This document shows positions 35,166 to 47,700 of a DNA stretch of 64,000 nucleotides, one piece after another. The position numbers were made by a program, and so were the translations under genes. The stretch lies in assembly GCF_041296385.1 (NCBI RefSeq), contig NC_091013.1:9996001-10060000 (forward strand), written 5' to 3'. The notes below the pieces were generated by a model, which had not been told where the DNA came from, searched no databases, and saw only the letters and a list, made by a program, of their open reading frames with translations. Source of the stretch: Aphelocoma coerulescens (taxonomy: Eukaryota > Chordata > Aves > Passeriformes > Corvidae). Within the stretch, counting starts at the first letter, position 1; each line of letters opens with the position of its first letter.

Positions 35166-37177
35166 AACTTCTATTTTTAAATCCGGTCCGAACCTGGTTG
35201 GAGAATATCAACAGGGTGTTAATAAAGAAAGGCAAACAAACAAAGTTTTGTATGTAGTAAGTCTCTGCTTAGGTTAAACAGATTTACTGTTTTTTTTCCC
35301 CGCTGATGGGAGGGAAAAGTGCAGTGTGTTCAATGACAGTACAAGAGGGTTGGCACAGTTATGGGTAATAGATGTTAGCTGATCAAAGAGGATTTGTTTT
35401 GTTAAATGAGTTTCTCATTATAAAGACAGCAGAAAGATGCAAAGTTTACTGCAAACAAATTTGGACATGGTCAAATGAATTAGTCAACTGATATAGAAAT
35501 AGCTTGGAAACTGGGCCATCGGGAGAAAACAACCTTGCATTCAGTCTAGGATAATTGCATGGACATGTCTACAGAGGATTGCTGCTGAAAAGTAGCTAAA
35601 GTAACTTCATATGTTTCAAGACTTTTGGAAATAGATCTTGAGATACTGTTTGGCTGTATATATGTAATACAATGCTCCACTTGGGTGAAAAAAAAATTAA
35701 TCCCATTTTCTGTCATAAATAGGTACCTTGCTGCATTGTAACAAGTTTTTTTCTATTCTCCCTCCTAAAAATGGAGGGAAGAAATGTATTTTCTCTGAAG
35801 CAAACAATACTTTTTATGTCTCATGCAGGACAGAACAGATTTTTGCAATGGTTCAAAGTTGAAATCCCTTCAGGGTATTTCAAAATGAATTTTGTTTTCT
35901 ATTTCTATGTTTTGCATCCTTTTCTAACTTGAAGGCACAAAATAATGGTTGCTCCATTATAAGAATGTGTAGCGTTTTCATATTGTATGTTTTTATAAAT
36001 CTGTCTTTATTGGGGTGATTAAAATACCATTTTCTGTTATTAAATAGCTTTAATTAATCTTGTCTCTTAACATAAAAAAAAAGTTTGGTTTTTATTTCTA
36101 TTTCAACATTTTTGCTTTATTCATAGCACTCATTTCTGTGGAAACTAAAGAGGCCAGTTAATGGTTTATGAGTTCAAGCTGAGCTGAATATAGCTAAGCT
36201 CTGTCTTGCTTGATGTTTCATCAAAAGCTTTGTTGATTTGCAATGTTTATGGACCTATTTATTGAACCTTCACAGCTTGAACTATGCCACCGAGCTTGTT
36301 GACATTGCTGAGTTTATCTCTTGGTACTTTTGCAATCTCAGAAGAAAAGTTTAGAGCAAATGAGTTATAACAAACTTGTCACGGTTCATAAAATATGCAG
36401 TTAGGACAATGAAGTTGATCTTCTTGTTCATTGATCATGATACGTTAGAGAAATCTGAGCAGGCAAACACAATCTCATCTGGGTAGGTGCGTGTGTGTCC
36501 TTTTCCTTTATACTAAGATTTGACTGCAACCTCTTAAGAGCTTTAAAAAATAGCTCATAAAAGAACAAATATTTTCTGTCCATGAGACTATACTTGTATT
36601 TCAAAACGAAATCTGGCTGTTTTGCAGCATGAAATAACATGTTTATTGTTCTTCCATATAGATATTCTTTTGTGAGGACTGATACATCAAATGAGCAAAC
36701 AGCAAATTGAATCAGAGGCTCATAAATACCATAAAAATCATTCAGCTTTTAACAGTGAGAGCATCCCATGCTCTGTGCTACTCTTCAGAACATCCTGTCT
36801 TCACAAACTCTATTTTTAGCCAATAAGATATATCTTGCTGTATAATCTACTACTGTTCCTGGATCAACAGTGCACATTATCATGGTTTCAGACACTTCTC
36901 GGTGTAACTTGAACAGAAATAGATCAAAGGTAATGCGGCTGCCTGGCATCTCAGCAAAAGCAACAGAAAGCTATGGGGTGTTTATTCAACAACAGTGAAA
37001 TGGATGGCTTAAGGAGTCATGGATTGGTTTTTATTTTTCATTTTTGTTGCATGGGAAGTATTTTTCCCATGTGAATATTTCCATAGCTACTATTAACTGG
37101 GTTGACATGGTTCATTCTTCTTTTAGAACTCTGGGTGTGCAACCAGTTATAAGCATCCAAAAGGGAAATTGGATATT

Positions 37178-37198
37178 AAAAAAAAAAAAAAAAAAAAA
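37178..37198. repeat. Poly-A tract, 21 A
   Basis: An uninterrupted homopolymer without a recognisable retrocopy upstream. Confidence 0.95.
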
Positions 37199-40100
37199 TT
37201 CCATGTAGTTGAATGGACTTTGATTGGGCTTTTGGTTCCTTTTTAACAATGACTGAATAAAGACTTTATGTTTTTCAAATAAAAAGTAATTGCTTATTGA
37301 TTTTTGAATGCAAATTGTATTCTAAGGCTTCAATATGTAAAAAAAAGGAAATACAGGAATATGCTTGGGGGAATATTTTCTTTGCTTATCTACTTCTGTG
37401 CTATGTAGCCTGCTGATATTACCTGGGTCGACTTACTAGGCTCAAATATCTAGGTAATAGAGAGCAATAAGCTTTTTCAGCCAGCAAGTCCTAGCAAGAA
37501 ATCAATTTTGATATCTTGTTTCCTGAACTGCAGGTGCATTAGTAGATTAGCATCCTAACTTGAATGATTGAATTGGGAAGGTGAGAAAAGCCCCCATATA
37601 TTTGTTAGAATATTTGTATGAATAAGGTCAAGGTGTTGCCATCTGTTTGAAACACGCCTGTGTAAGTAGTTACAGAAAATACCAATGAGCCCTTATAGTC
37701 ACATACAACTCCTTAATTCTGTGGAAAATGAAACATACGTTGTAGAGAGCATTTAAATTAGTGAGAATTCATCATTAGAAATTCTAAAGTTGATTGTGTG
37801 CTGTCTGTGTGGAAGGGTCAGTCTGGAGAATCTAGAGAAACCCAGAACTGCATGAGATATCTGAAAGTATTCAAATATATGTTGTAGGATTTTATCTTTT
37901 ACAATGGTATTTCTTACTTAATTTCTATTTATCAGGCTGCTCTAGTCTTATGCCATTTGTCAGCCTGACTTGTGGTTTTTATTCACTTTTTTTTAGAGTA
38001 GCAGCATCCTTTGCTCTATTTTCCTTTCCATATAAGAGTTCACCAAGAAGAAAGTCAAGCACATGCTCTAAGTGTTGTCTGTGCTGACACTCGTACAGTA
38101 CATTCACCACTGTTGTCTATGTAAAAGTTCTTAGTTTAGGACTTGTTAGACTGTAGGACCAGTCTTTCCTACCTGAAGTTATCTTGTGATCATACTGGAA
38201 AATATTGGGATTAAGGGAAGTATTAGATTCCCAGTAAAATATCCAACAATCTTCTGTAAAAATACACTGTTAAGCACCCACATATATCATATGTGGAACA
38301 CTAAACACAATAAGTCTTAAATATAGATAGCCTTGGGAGGTAATTTAAAAGGAAAAAAATATGGAATTTCTATATTGCTTCAGTTTTATTAAGCCAATCT
38401 TAAGCAATTAGTCTTTAAATTATCATAAATGTATAATTCTCAAATGCACTGTTCAGCTTTGCTCACAACTCAGCCCTGCATTTTTAAGGTACTTCATGTG
38501 TTCAACAACCACTTATTTTGTGGCAGATGGAGAGTATCCCTTTGAATACTCATCACAGGAATAACTGTTCCTACCAAATGAAAGGGAATTTGCTGTAAAC
38601 ATTCCAAGATGTGTTTTACTCCAGTTTGTTTAATAGCTAAATATAGTGATGAGAAATGCAAGCAGAGTTTCAGGGGAAAACTCCTGTTTGTTTTGAAGTC
38701 TAAACTTCATGTAGAGAGTAGCATGCCCATTCCATGAACAAAATTTTAAAGCAAAGATTGTATGGCCTGTTAGAAAGCGTCAGTACAGACAGTCATGTCA
38801 TAAATACAAGCACAGTCAGTGCAGAGCTTGGGTGAAAGGCTGTTGTATCACTACTAAACTAGCTTATTCAAGATTGTGATGGAGAGGTCAAACTATCATT
38901 TTATAGTTGAAAAGTAAGAGAAAGTCAAGGATATACCTCAGCACTTGTATTCTTTTCTTCCTCTGGAAATTTTTATGCACACAGAAACATATTTAAGAAA
39001 TTCACTTCCATTTTAAAAAAGAAGTGTACTTTCATGGACGTATTTAAGGGAATATGGAGTGATGCTGATAACGGGTTGGTTTAGGACTTTAGTATTAGTC
39101 AAGGGAAGGAAAGGCACTTTCTGCAATCTTTCATTTCTTGCAGATAAAAGTTAATCAGCCTAACAGAATCAGTGGAGTATTGCCTGACTTTTTCAGAGGA
39201 AGTTTTGGGATAAAGGGGGAATAAGCAAAATTCTTGAGGCAAATGTCCAATAAAATTATCAAAATAAATAATTGGATTTTGATTTTTCCAACTTTCTCCA
39301 TGTTACAGAAAGCACAGAAAGGACAAGAAACCTCAAAACTAAACCAATAGTTTCTCTAACTTTTTAAACAGAGATAACCATATTCAGGCAATTTACCATT
39401 ATGCCAATTTTATACCATTGTAGTGAATAAAGACACAAGTTCTGTTTTGTGCAGTATTTAAAATATAAATGCTTCAGGCAGAGGCTATTCTTTCTGCTTA
39501 TTTTGTGCTGTGTAGATCAGGAGACATCAAGCTCTCTAAGTGCTAGTAGGGAGTGAAAACATTATGAATAATACAACATACAATTTAAAAAAGAATAGGT
39601 TATTGAAATCCTGCTTCAGGTAAACTGATAAGGATAGGATGGACTATGAAAGCTTGACTATAATAGGTAAAATGAGTATATCATTTCCTAGAGTGGTAAC
39701 AAGGAAAGTTGATTGTGAATCTGCTGCTGACTAGCATGTAAGATTAATTTATTTGCTTAATGAGATAATTTTTATGAAGCTTTTTTTTCCAATCTGAGCA
39801 TTACTTTTTGTTAACCTTTGTCATGTGTGCCCTTAAATAAAGACATGCTTCTCCTCTAAAAAAACAGTCTGCTTGTAGGCTTTACATAACTGTGCTGTAT
39901 CAATATAATGGGTTTGAGATGTTATTTTTTTTTTTTTCAGTGCTAAGGGACATGGCTGGTGGAAGATCTCTTGTACTTCATGATGAGATTGTATTTCAAG
40001 ATACAGTCTAGAAGTATACTATTCATTTAAAAAGAAAAAGTCTCATTTTTTGGTCAGTTTTGGCAAACCTGTTGATTTTGAATACACAAATTTAAAGCCT

Positions 40101-40300
40101 CTGTGTTCATTCAGGATTTTGTTCTGACAAGGTGGTACTAGGTCACAGGATACTATGTTTAGAGGCAGGTTTCAGGGTTAATCTCTATATTTATAATATC
40201 AGTTAATTTTGTTTATCTTTTTATACATTTTACTGGACTGAAACAAACTGTGAAAAGATCTGTATGTCAGTGAAAAGATAATAGCCCATGCCTGTAAGGA

Positions 40301-40325
40301 TTTTTTTTTTTTTTTTTTTTTTTTT
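40301..40325. repeat. Poly-T tract, 25 T
   Basis: An uninterrupted homopolymer. No LINE or SINE body adjoins it in either orientation. Confidence 0.95.
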
Positions 40326-42214
40326 CAATCTAGGGATGTCAAAAGATATTCAGAAATTAAGTAAAATGCTTCTTGGTAGAATTAATTGTGTTCTGAAAAA
40401 GACTGAAGGCACTCACATATTTCAGGAAGAGGGTCTGTGTTTGTTTGATGAAGTGTTTGATTGATGAGGTGTTGCCTGTTTTACTTACTCCACAGTAATT
40501 AGTGGAGGTAGGATACAGCCCCTTGGCCTGATCATTGGTGACTTGCATCCATGGTTAGAATTCCTGTCTTTTTGAATTATTCTGATAATTCAGATACTTT
40601 GCTTTTACCATTTGCCTATGCACATAGGCAACATACACATACACGTGTGCTATGCACATACACAACATATTGTGTATTCACTGCCTCTTCTAGATTCAAA
40701 GCTTTAAGCAAAATTATTATCCAGTAAATTCCTTGTTAAAATTGTCTGCCTGGTGCCCCTAATCAGACTGTGATCTTCCCTGACATTTTCTTCAGCCCAG
40801 GAACTCAGCCAGGCTCCAGCAGCTGCTCTGCACAGCTGTAAATTGGATCATCATGTCAGTGGCTGGTCCAGCTTTTTCCTCTCTTCCCTGTCCCTTTCCT
40901 CAAGAAGGGTCTGCACTGGCTGGGCAGTGATGTCTGAGGGTGATCCTCCATTGCTAACAAGTTACAGCTGCCTGCATTCCTCCAGTCCATGGTTTGGGAC
41001 AGGCCTTTGCTGCCTGGCACAATTGAACTGGAGGGGTGAGAGTGGCTGTGTCAGACTAAGAACTTCCCAGAAGTTCCTTGGACTCATTTGCCTATTCCCA
41101 ACTTTTCCACAGCTGGCCACAAAGCTCGATGAGCCTCTCATATTCTCCAGGAGCAAAATTAAATTTTGTATTAGTATCAAGAGAAAATAATTTACTTTAT
41201 CCTTCACCTTCAGAAAGGGGGAACTAAATCTTGGTTGTAATTCTGAGAATCTTTTGAGTCAGCTTGCTCAGCTCTCACTGAGCATTGAAGACTTTGAAGC
41301 CATATCTTGTTACTTTATTTCTTGTGGCTGTTCCTTTGCCTACAGGGTGGATTTTTCTGAGCAGTGAGTTCCCTAACTTAGTAGAGTCATATTTTATCAT
41401 CTTGATGAAATTTCCACAATCTCAGAGAGCTTTACTGCATACTTAATTCAACCCTCGTTACTGTGCTGCATTGCACTTAGATCTGTGAGTGTCAACAGAG
41501 GTCTGTGATGAAAGGAGATCCAAGGAACAGTGTTCTCAAAGATGTCATTGAGATTGCTGTGGGGTATGTTTGCAGTAGAGTGACAATACAGTCCTTTTAC
41601 ATTCTAATTCTTAACTATTTATGAAGTTCAGCCGGCAAAATTTTGTAACATTTTGTACTGGAGCAATGTAACTTGAAATATAATCCTGGGAAATTCTGAG
41701 CAAGCTCTTCAGGGTCAAACAACTGAAGTTGTCTAGATTTCCAGCTTGTTTTCTCTTTAAAATGGATTTCCACATTTGATTCTCATTTTTTGCCTCATAG
41801 CAAAAGGAAACAGGGAGAGAAATGCCATTTGTGGTAAATGTCCTCTTGAGATCATTTGAATTATTAAAATACTTGTCAATACTAATCCTTCATAAGTAGA
41901 AAGCTTCATCTCCCCTTAACAAAACAGTAAATGTTCTGGTGATCTGAAGTGAGAGCTGTCAAGTCATCAGATGTATTTTACAGAAGCAGCTAGGAGTATT
42001 TTAAAAAATGGTAAAATATTTTTTGGCTGTAAGAGGGATTTTTCCATCATTATTTGAAAGCCAATAAAAAAAGAATTTATTGACAGAATTAAGAATAAAA
42101 ATGGATAAAATTTATAGAATGTTAGTAGCATGGCAGAATTGTGTTACGAACACAGATATACAGCATACCATCAGAAAGTGATGCCTCCTCTCAGATCAGC
42201 TCTCCTGAGACCTA

Positions 42215-42690
42215 CCAGGGATGCAGTCTCTACTTTTGGGTTTCCACTTAGACACAGGTGTACTGGAGTAAGTCCAGAGCAGGGCTGCCTGAGGCTTGGG
42301 TGCTGGAGGACGTGGCATGGAGGAGCTGGGTTTATTCACCTGTCAGAATAAGGCTGGGTGAGAAGGATTGCCATCTACAACTACCTGGCTGCAGGTTTGT
42401 AGTGAAGAGGAAGACAGAGGCTTCTCAGAGGTGCATGGCAATAGGACAAGAGGCAAAGGATGTGGGTTGGAAAGAGGGAAGTTCAGGTCTGGTATTCTGA
42501 AAACTTGGCCTCAGTAGTTGGTCACCAGAATGGATTGTACAGAGATGCTGTGGGATCTCCATTGCTGGAGATGGTCAAAACCCAGTTGAGCATGGCATTG
42601 AAAAGTCTGCCCTTGCTGCCCCTCCTATGCCTATGGAACTTGGACTTTGGGAGGTCCCTGCCAGACTCAACTGTTCTGTAGTTCTACCTC
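42215..42690 (+). mobile_element. CR1 LINE, old and degraded, 5'-truncated
   Basis: Plus-strand frames, broken by stops, read MEELGLF (family RELGLFSLE) near 42318-42338, then IYNYLAAG near 42370, GNRTRGK, and RDAVGSPLLEMVKTQL near 42543-42590. A CR1-like end GGACTTTGGGAGGTCCCTGC ... CTGTTCTGTAGTTCTAC closes it. Divergence is greater than in the other copies, suggesting an older insertion. Confidence 0.8.
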
Positions 42691-44550
42691 CAGTGCTTAT
42701 ATTAAGACTTAGACATTGCACAGGACTTTTTTTTTTTTTTTAATGACACTTGGTTTTGGTTTTGCTTTTTTTCTTTTATGAATGCAGATTCTTAGAAAAA
42801 GGACTATATTTTCAGGAATCATATCTATTCCTGGACTGAATAAAGAAAATATGACAGAAAAATCACAGAAAATTAAATTTGAATATTTCCAGCTAAATCT
42901 TCGTATGATAGCATAATAATTGTTAATTGGTTTGTTTGCTTGTTTATTTTTTTAACAAGTCAATGACATTTACATTAAAGAAAAATTTTGAAGAAAAATT
43001 TTTAGAGCTGTTGAAAGAAGGATAAATAGTTATGAATTGTTTTTCAAGTTCCATGATTGCCTACTGTGGCCACTTTGCACAAGGTAGCAAATCTAAATTC
43101 CATCAGAGTGTATATAACAGAGGACTGAGCATGTGGAGGTGTGTAGCAAATCTTTATGTGCAGGGTCAGACATTATTGGTCTGTTTTATGTTGAACCTCG
43201 GAAGTTTAACCCGGATCAGTGTCCTGAGCAGAGCAAAATGCAAACATTTTTGTAAGATATGCTTTCTTTCAATATGATTTGAAGGAAATCTGTTACTAAA
43301 GTCTTCATCTTTTATGTTTAGTTTCTTAGCAGATGCTCCTTAGTCTACCTAATTGCATTATAATGGCTTTATGCTGCACCAGATGCTAAAGGGATAACAT
43401 TTTTCTTTCTTGGATAGCAATGCAGTCTCTGTGTTTGGAATTCTGTTTTGTGGTTATGTTGGTGTCAGGCTATGGCACAAGCCAACTTCAGGTGCTGGAT
43501 TCTGATTTTATACTAAATAAAACCAAATCAATTTAAACTTTCTCAAGAAATAAAAACAAAAGATGTCTCTAATTGACAGAATTTTGTAAGTCAATTTATA
43601 AGTATTTCAGTCTTTGTTCTAAGAGCAAGAATAATGATTTATGTCCCATTATGACCAGTGTTTGCTATAATGCACAAGCTTGTTTCCTTTCCTGTTTATC
43701 AGTTTTTATTACACTGTTCTTTCCATGTGCTTGGCTAGACCTATGCAGTGGTCTAATTTGTTACGTTGTGTGGAACAAAGGCTTCATGAGAAGGAAGAAA
43801 TCTGTCTTTATTCCTAATTGAAGGGGCAGTTGCAGGCTGCAATCAAATTGTGAGTTTCTTCAGCAATTTTTGCCAGGATCTTATTTAAAATTAAAAAAAA
43901 AGAGAAAAAGAAAAGAAGAAGAGCTTAGAGACCTGTTGCACTTTCAGTCAATGCAGATTTACTGTTGTTTAAGAAGACTTCTTCCTTTCATATATGATTG
44001 TTCTAAATGCCCTGTTTGGGAACAAACAAGTAACATCAGAGCAGCTCACGTGAAAAGCTTGAAAGCAATCCTTAAATCTGAAAATTAAATACTAATTTTT
44101 ACTGAATGGAATTCTTAAATTAATAATCACCTGCTATTAAAATAATATCAGTAGATATCATCTTGGCCATCTAATTATTTTATAACTTATTACATAGACC
44201 ATGCAAAGTGCAATTTATTATTAGTTGTATTGCTTTCTTTTGTGTAGAAAGAGTGCATTAGAATAATTTATAATTAAAATATTACTGTATTACCAGGAAA
44301 GAAATAATAACTGTTACTACTGAAGTATTTTTGTCTGTTCCTTGATAGGCGAATTTGGAACTATCAGCCTCAATATTACATAGAATTTTAACTCATTCCT
44401 GTAACCCTAACTTTAAAACCTTTCAAAGAGCATCATGTATTTCTGTAAAATGTTATGGGGTTTTTTTTTAATGTCTTCTTTTAAAATACTTGCTTACTAA
44501 AGTGAATGTGGGAGTTTTGGAGTTTTTTGGGATTTTTTTTGTTTGTTGTT
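42691..44550. other. AT-rich non-coding DNA, nothing recognised
   Basis: A T tract follows the CR1 at 42728-42742. Frames are short. No element recognised. Confidence 0.55.
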
Positions 44551-44600
44551 TTTTTGTTTGTTTGTTTGGTTTGGTTTGGTTTGGTTTTTTTTTTTTGAGA
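44551..44600. repeat. T/G simple repeat, (TTTG)n/(TTTGG)n then poly-T
   Basis: GTTTG units pass into TTTGG units and then twelve or so T. It is the first of three adjacent short-repeat arrays. Confidence 0.9.
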
Positions 44601-44605
44601 ATGGT

Positions 44606-44655
44606 GGGCCCTAAAAGTATATTGAACTTTGGGCCCTAAAAGTATATTGAACTTT
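44606..44655. repeat. Perfect 25-base tandem duplication
   Basis: GGGCCCTAAAAGTATATTGA plus ACTTT at 44606-44630 is repeated exactly at 44631-44655. Exact identity suggests a recent slippage or replication event, or an assembly artefact. Confidence 0.97.
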
Positions 44656-44728
44656 TACAGAATATATTTTCTGGTAGAGGAGAAGAAGAGGGGAAAAAAG
44701 ACAGGGAATGAGCAAGTGAACAAGAAAT

Positions 44729-44774
<46 letters not shown>
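44729..44774. repeat. (ATAG)n tetranucleotide microsatellite
   Basis: About eleven and a half uninterrupted ATAG units. Uninterrupted tetranucleotide arrays of this length are usually polymorphic. Confidence 0.98.
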
Positions 44775-44775
<1 letters not shown>

Positions 44776-47700
44776 CCTTTTAATGCATTTTTTGGGGGGG
44801 AAAATACCTCCCAGAATAGATATAAACAAAAATTTCAATATGCCTGTCTTCCCTTTCTTGTGATCAGTAAAATGGTTTAATTATCATTTCTCCCCATGAA
44901 GTGACTAGCCTACAGTTAAATGCTGTGAATAGTCCTTATCCTTCATGATGGAGAATTCCCTCCTGCTATTAGTAACTGTCAAAATGCATGACTGTTTCTG
45001 CTCTGAAAGTCTTGGTAGAGTTCCTCATTAATTAGTTTGTGTACAAACATGACTACCTTTGCCAGTGGGAATAATGAGAAGCCATTAAAGGTAAAGCCAG
45101 AGAAAATCTGACTAGAGTAGATGAATCTTCATTACAGTCTTACCATATGACCTTTATCAACATCTCAAGCTTCATTACACACACAAGGTTGTTGCATCAG
45201 ATTGGTAGTGATAGTTTCAAACACTCATTTTTTAGTTATATGGATATGCAGATCATTTTGCTCCTCTTGGATTCTGCTTTTCACCAGAATTTGTTTTATG
45301 TGTTTTAAAAGTTCCTTTGCATAAACAAGGAGTGAGAAGTAACAGTGATACCTAAATGTGTGTGATAATGTGCACCTGATCTTTCTAAATTCCAAGTGGA
45401 CAAATAATGTAATAACCCACAGATTTTCTATAATCAGTTCTTAAATTTTAAAAGTACCATGCCTTTTCTTTATGTGGACTCTAATAGACATTCTCCTTGG
45501 TGGAATACAAAAGAGAAAGAAAACTGTTTCCTTCAGGAAGTGTAAACAGTTTGACCGAGGCAAGTGCCAATGTAATGTCACGGTTGTTATGTTGGTATTT
45601 CCTTCAAGTAATGGGTATCCCTCATTGCTATTTAAAAGGTTACCTTGATAACCCCAAGGTGAAGTTGTCTGGTAGGTTTCAGCTGACCTGTGTTAAGCTG
45701 TAAGGGTCACCAAGAAATTGGATTCTGCTCCAACCTGGGAGAGCGTGTTCCTATGTGATTTTTCCAAAAGTCATTTTCCACCCAGATTGCAAGACAAGTG
45801 ACTTCTGTACCATGTCACCTGAAAAGTCTTGGTTTCTGGATGTTTTTAGCTTAGCAGCGTAGCATGTGTTCTTTCACAGATGGTAGTTCTCAAATAATTC
45901 TTTTAACTGAGGTTTTTCCTGTATCTGAGGTGAAGACCTGTGAGTGTCAACACTCCTAATTTGACTTTTCTTTGGAACTGGTCCTATTGTGCCTGGTCCT
46001 ATGAGACCAACTTTTTGGTCATGCAGAGTGTTTGGGAGTAAATTTGTCAGTGCCTTGTTGACCACAGAGATACCTCCCCACTTCTTTCTCCTTGCGTGAT
46101 AGTTTGCAGCAAGGTACCTGCGGCTTCCAGTGACCAGCCCACACACAGTGAGCTAATTCTTTTGTTTATCTCCATTGCAATAATACTTGTATTACTCAGG
46201 GGTTCACATAAGTGCTTGTCCTAAACAACTGCAGGGTTGGAATAAGAAAGTAGCTCAGAATAAATCCTAGGCAGATTGAGGCAGAGGAACTGTGTCTGGG
46301 AATTTCCAGGTTGGTTCAAATTCCTAAAGTTAGGCGTCCTTAGATCCTGCTCAGTCGGGGAGTGGGGGTGGCAATTCACACCAAAGCAAAGGATCTGTTA
46401 AAAAGAACAGATCATACTGGAGTGGGGAAGAGGTTCTTGTTTGGGTTTGTTTTGGATTTGGTTTTTTTTGTTTTTTTAAAAGCAGGGGGGATTCTTTTGT
46501 GTGGTGGGTTTTTTGTGCGTGCAGCTGGAAGGGGAAGACAAACACTAAGACTGTATCAGTTCTGTTGCAGGAGGACTCTGCTCCTTTCTTGTGTGGGAGG
46601 GTTGGCAGATTGCTGCTTCTGAGTGGCGATGAAATTCTGAGCATTGCTGAGCTGACATCCCTGGTTCCTTGAGGCTGAGTTTCAGACATCCCTGGACTGG
46701 TTAACTTCTCCTCCTGAAAGAAGCAACCAAAATGTGTGGATAAGGAGGCTCCTGATAGTTCTGGAGAAGTGCCTGCAACACAGTGGTTACAGAATGGGTC
46801 ATTATTGTCCTCTGTTAAGATTGCAGCCGTGCTGTGCATACTCCATGAGGAGATCCTGCAGTGCTGTGACCCACAGCTGCAGGGATCCCACACTGTGTTC
46901 TGCTGGATTTGACAGTGCTAATGTGAGTGTCGGGGGATGCAAAGAAGATTAGACCCCACAGATTCTTGACAGGATATTTGTGCTTGTGGTCAGGAAGAGC
47001 CCAATGATCTGGGATCACAAACACTCTTTTTCTTTCGTTTTAGAGAAAGAGTTTGCAATCTACTAATAGTTCCTAGAAAAAGCTAATGGGCAGTATTTAT
47101 TGGGAGACTCTTCTGTTAAGCTGAGTAGTTGTACATAATTCCTTTTGTGATTCCCTCCAAGGGTTTCTTTTCATTCCAGCATTAGACAAGCTGGTATGAT
47201 TGGTCCTCAGTCAAATCTCCTTATAAGAACTGTGTGTTTCAGAGTATGTACACTTGTTCAAAAGTGCCATGAGAAACTCCATAAAAGCATCCTGCTCTTT
47301 GCAGCAGCGTTATGGCATCAGGCTCTCATCATGCTTTGAGCATCAGGTCCTTATTGGGAACAAGAAATTACAAATACTTTAATTTTATCTTCTTGTCAGG
47401 CTCTTTTGGTTTTCTTTGTTGTTGGGTTTTTTGCTTATGTGCACACTGAAATAAATAGCTTTGAAGAGTTGGTCTTTTGCTGGACTGGTTATTTCTTTTA
47501 CTGAAGGCTTAGTTGCAGTGTTTAAAAATTTATAATTCCATTAGTAACCAGTCATTTTATTTTGACATCTCAAATTGTCATGACTTACCTATTGAATTGG
47601 ATTGATTTACATTCAAATGCATTTCCATTCTAGAGTTGTATTCATCTGCATTATATTAGAAGCTTCATTTTGTCAAGGAACCCTTTTAGTGTTTAAAGAA

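Larger units (their letters stand above)
34320..35190. promoter_or_regulatory. CpG island, candidate promoter region
   Basis: By eye there are close to forty CpGs in about 870 bases, against almost none in the several kilobases on either side, and G+C is well above background. It is the only clear CpG island in the window. CpG islands mark most vertebrate housekeeping and developmental promoters. Both strands carry a consensus splice donor inside it: plus GGGTGAGT at 34903 and minus CAG|GTAAGG at 34758-34753. So the direction of transcription is not settled and bidirectional use is possible. A minus frame of 169 codons (34656-35165) crosses it, as GC-rich DNA often allows. Confidence 0.65.
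35191..42214. other. Long stretch without recognised transposons
   Basis: Seven kilobases of AT-rich DNA following the CpG island with no CR1 or LTR that I can see. It contains homopolymers at 37178-37198 (21 A) and 40301-40325 (25 T). At 39927-39940 a strong pyrimidine tract plus AG is followed by MAGGRSLVLHDEIV-like codons that hit a stop within 23 codons. The part at 40790-41110 is GC-richer with short frames on both strands. No gene identified. Confidence 0.5.

Noticed and set aside
39927..40011. Strong pyrimidine tract with CAG, then a short frame reading MAGGRSLVLHDEIV
   Set aside because: The frame closes after 23 codons, and the opening TGCTAAGGGACATGGCTGGT resembles a common CR1 tail motif, so a truncated repeat or chance is likelier than an exon.
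46351..46893. 180-codon minus-strand frame, the longest in the window
   Set aside because: It runs through low-complexity G/T DNA, has no recognisable domain, promoter or splice framing, and shorter frames overlap it on the other strand.
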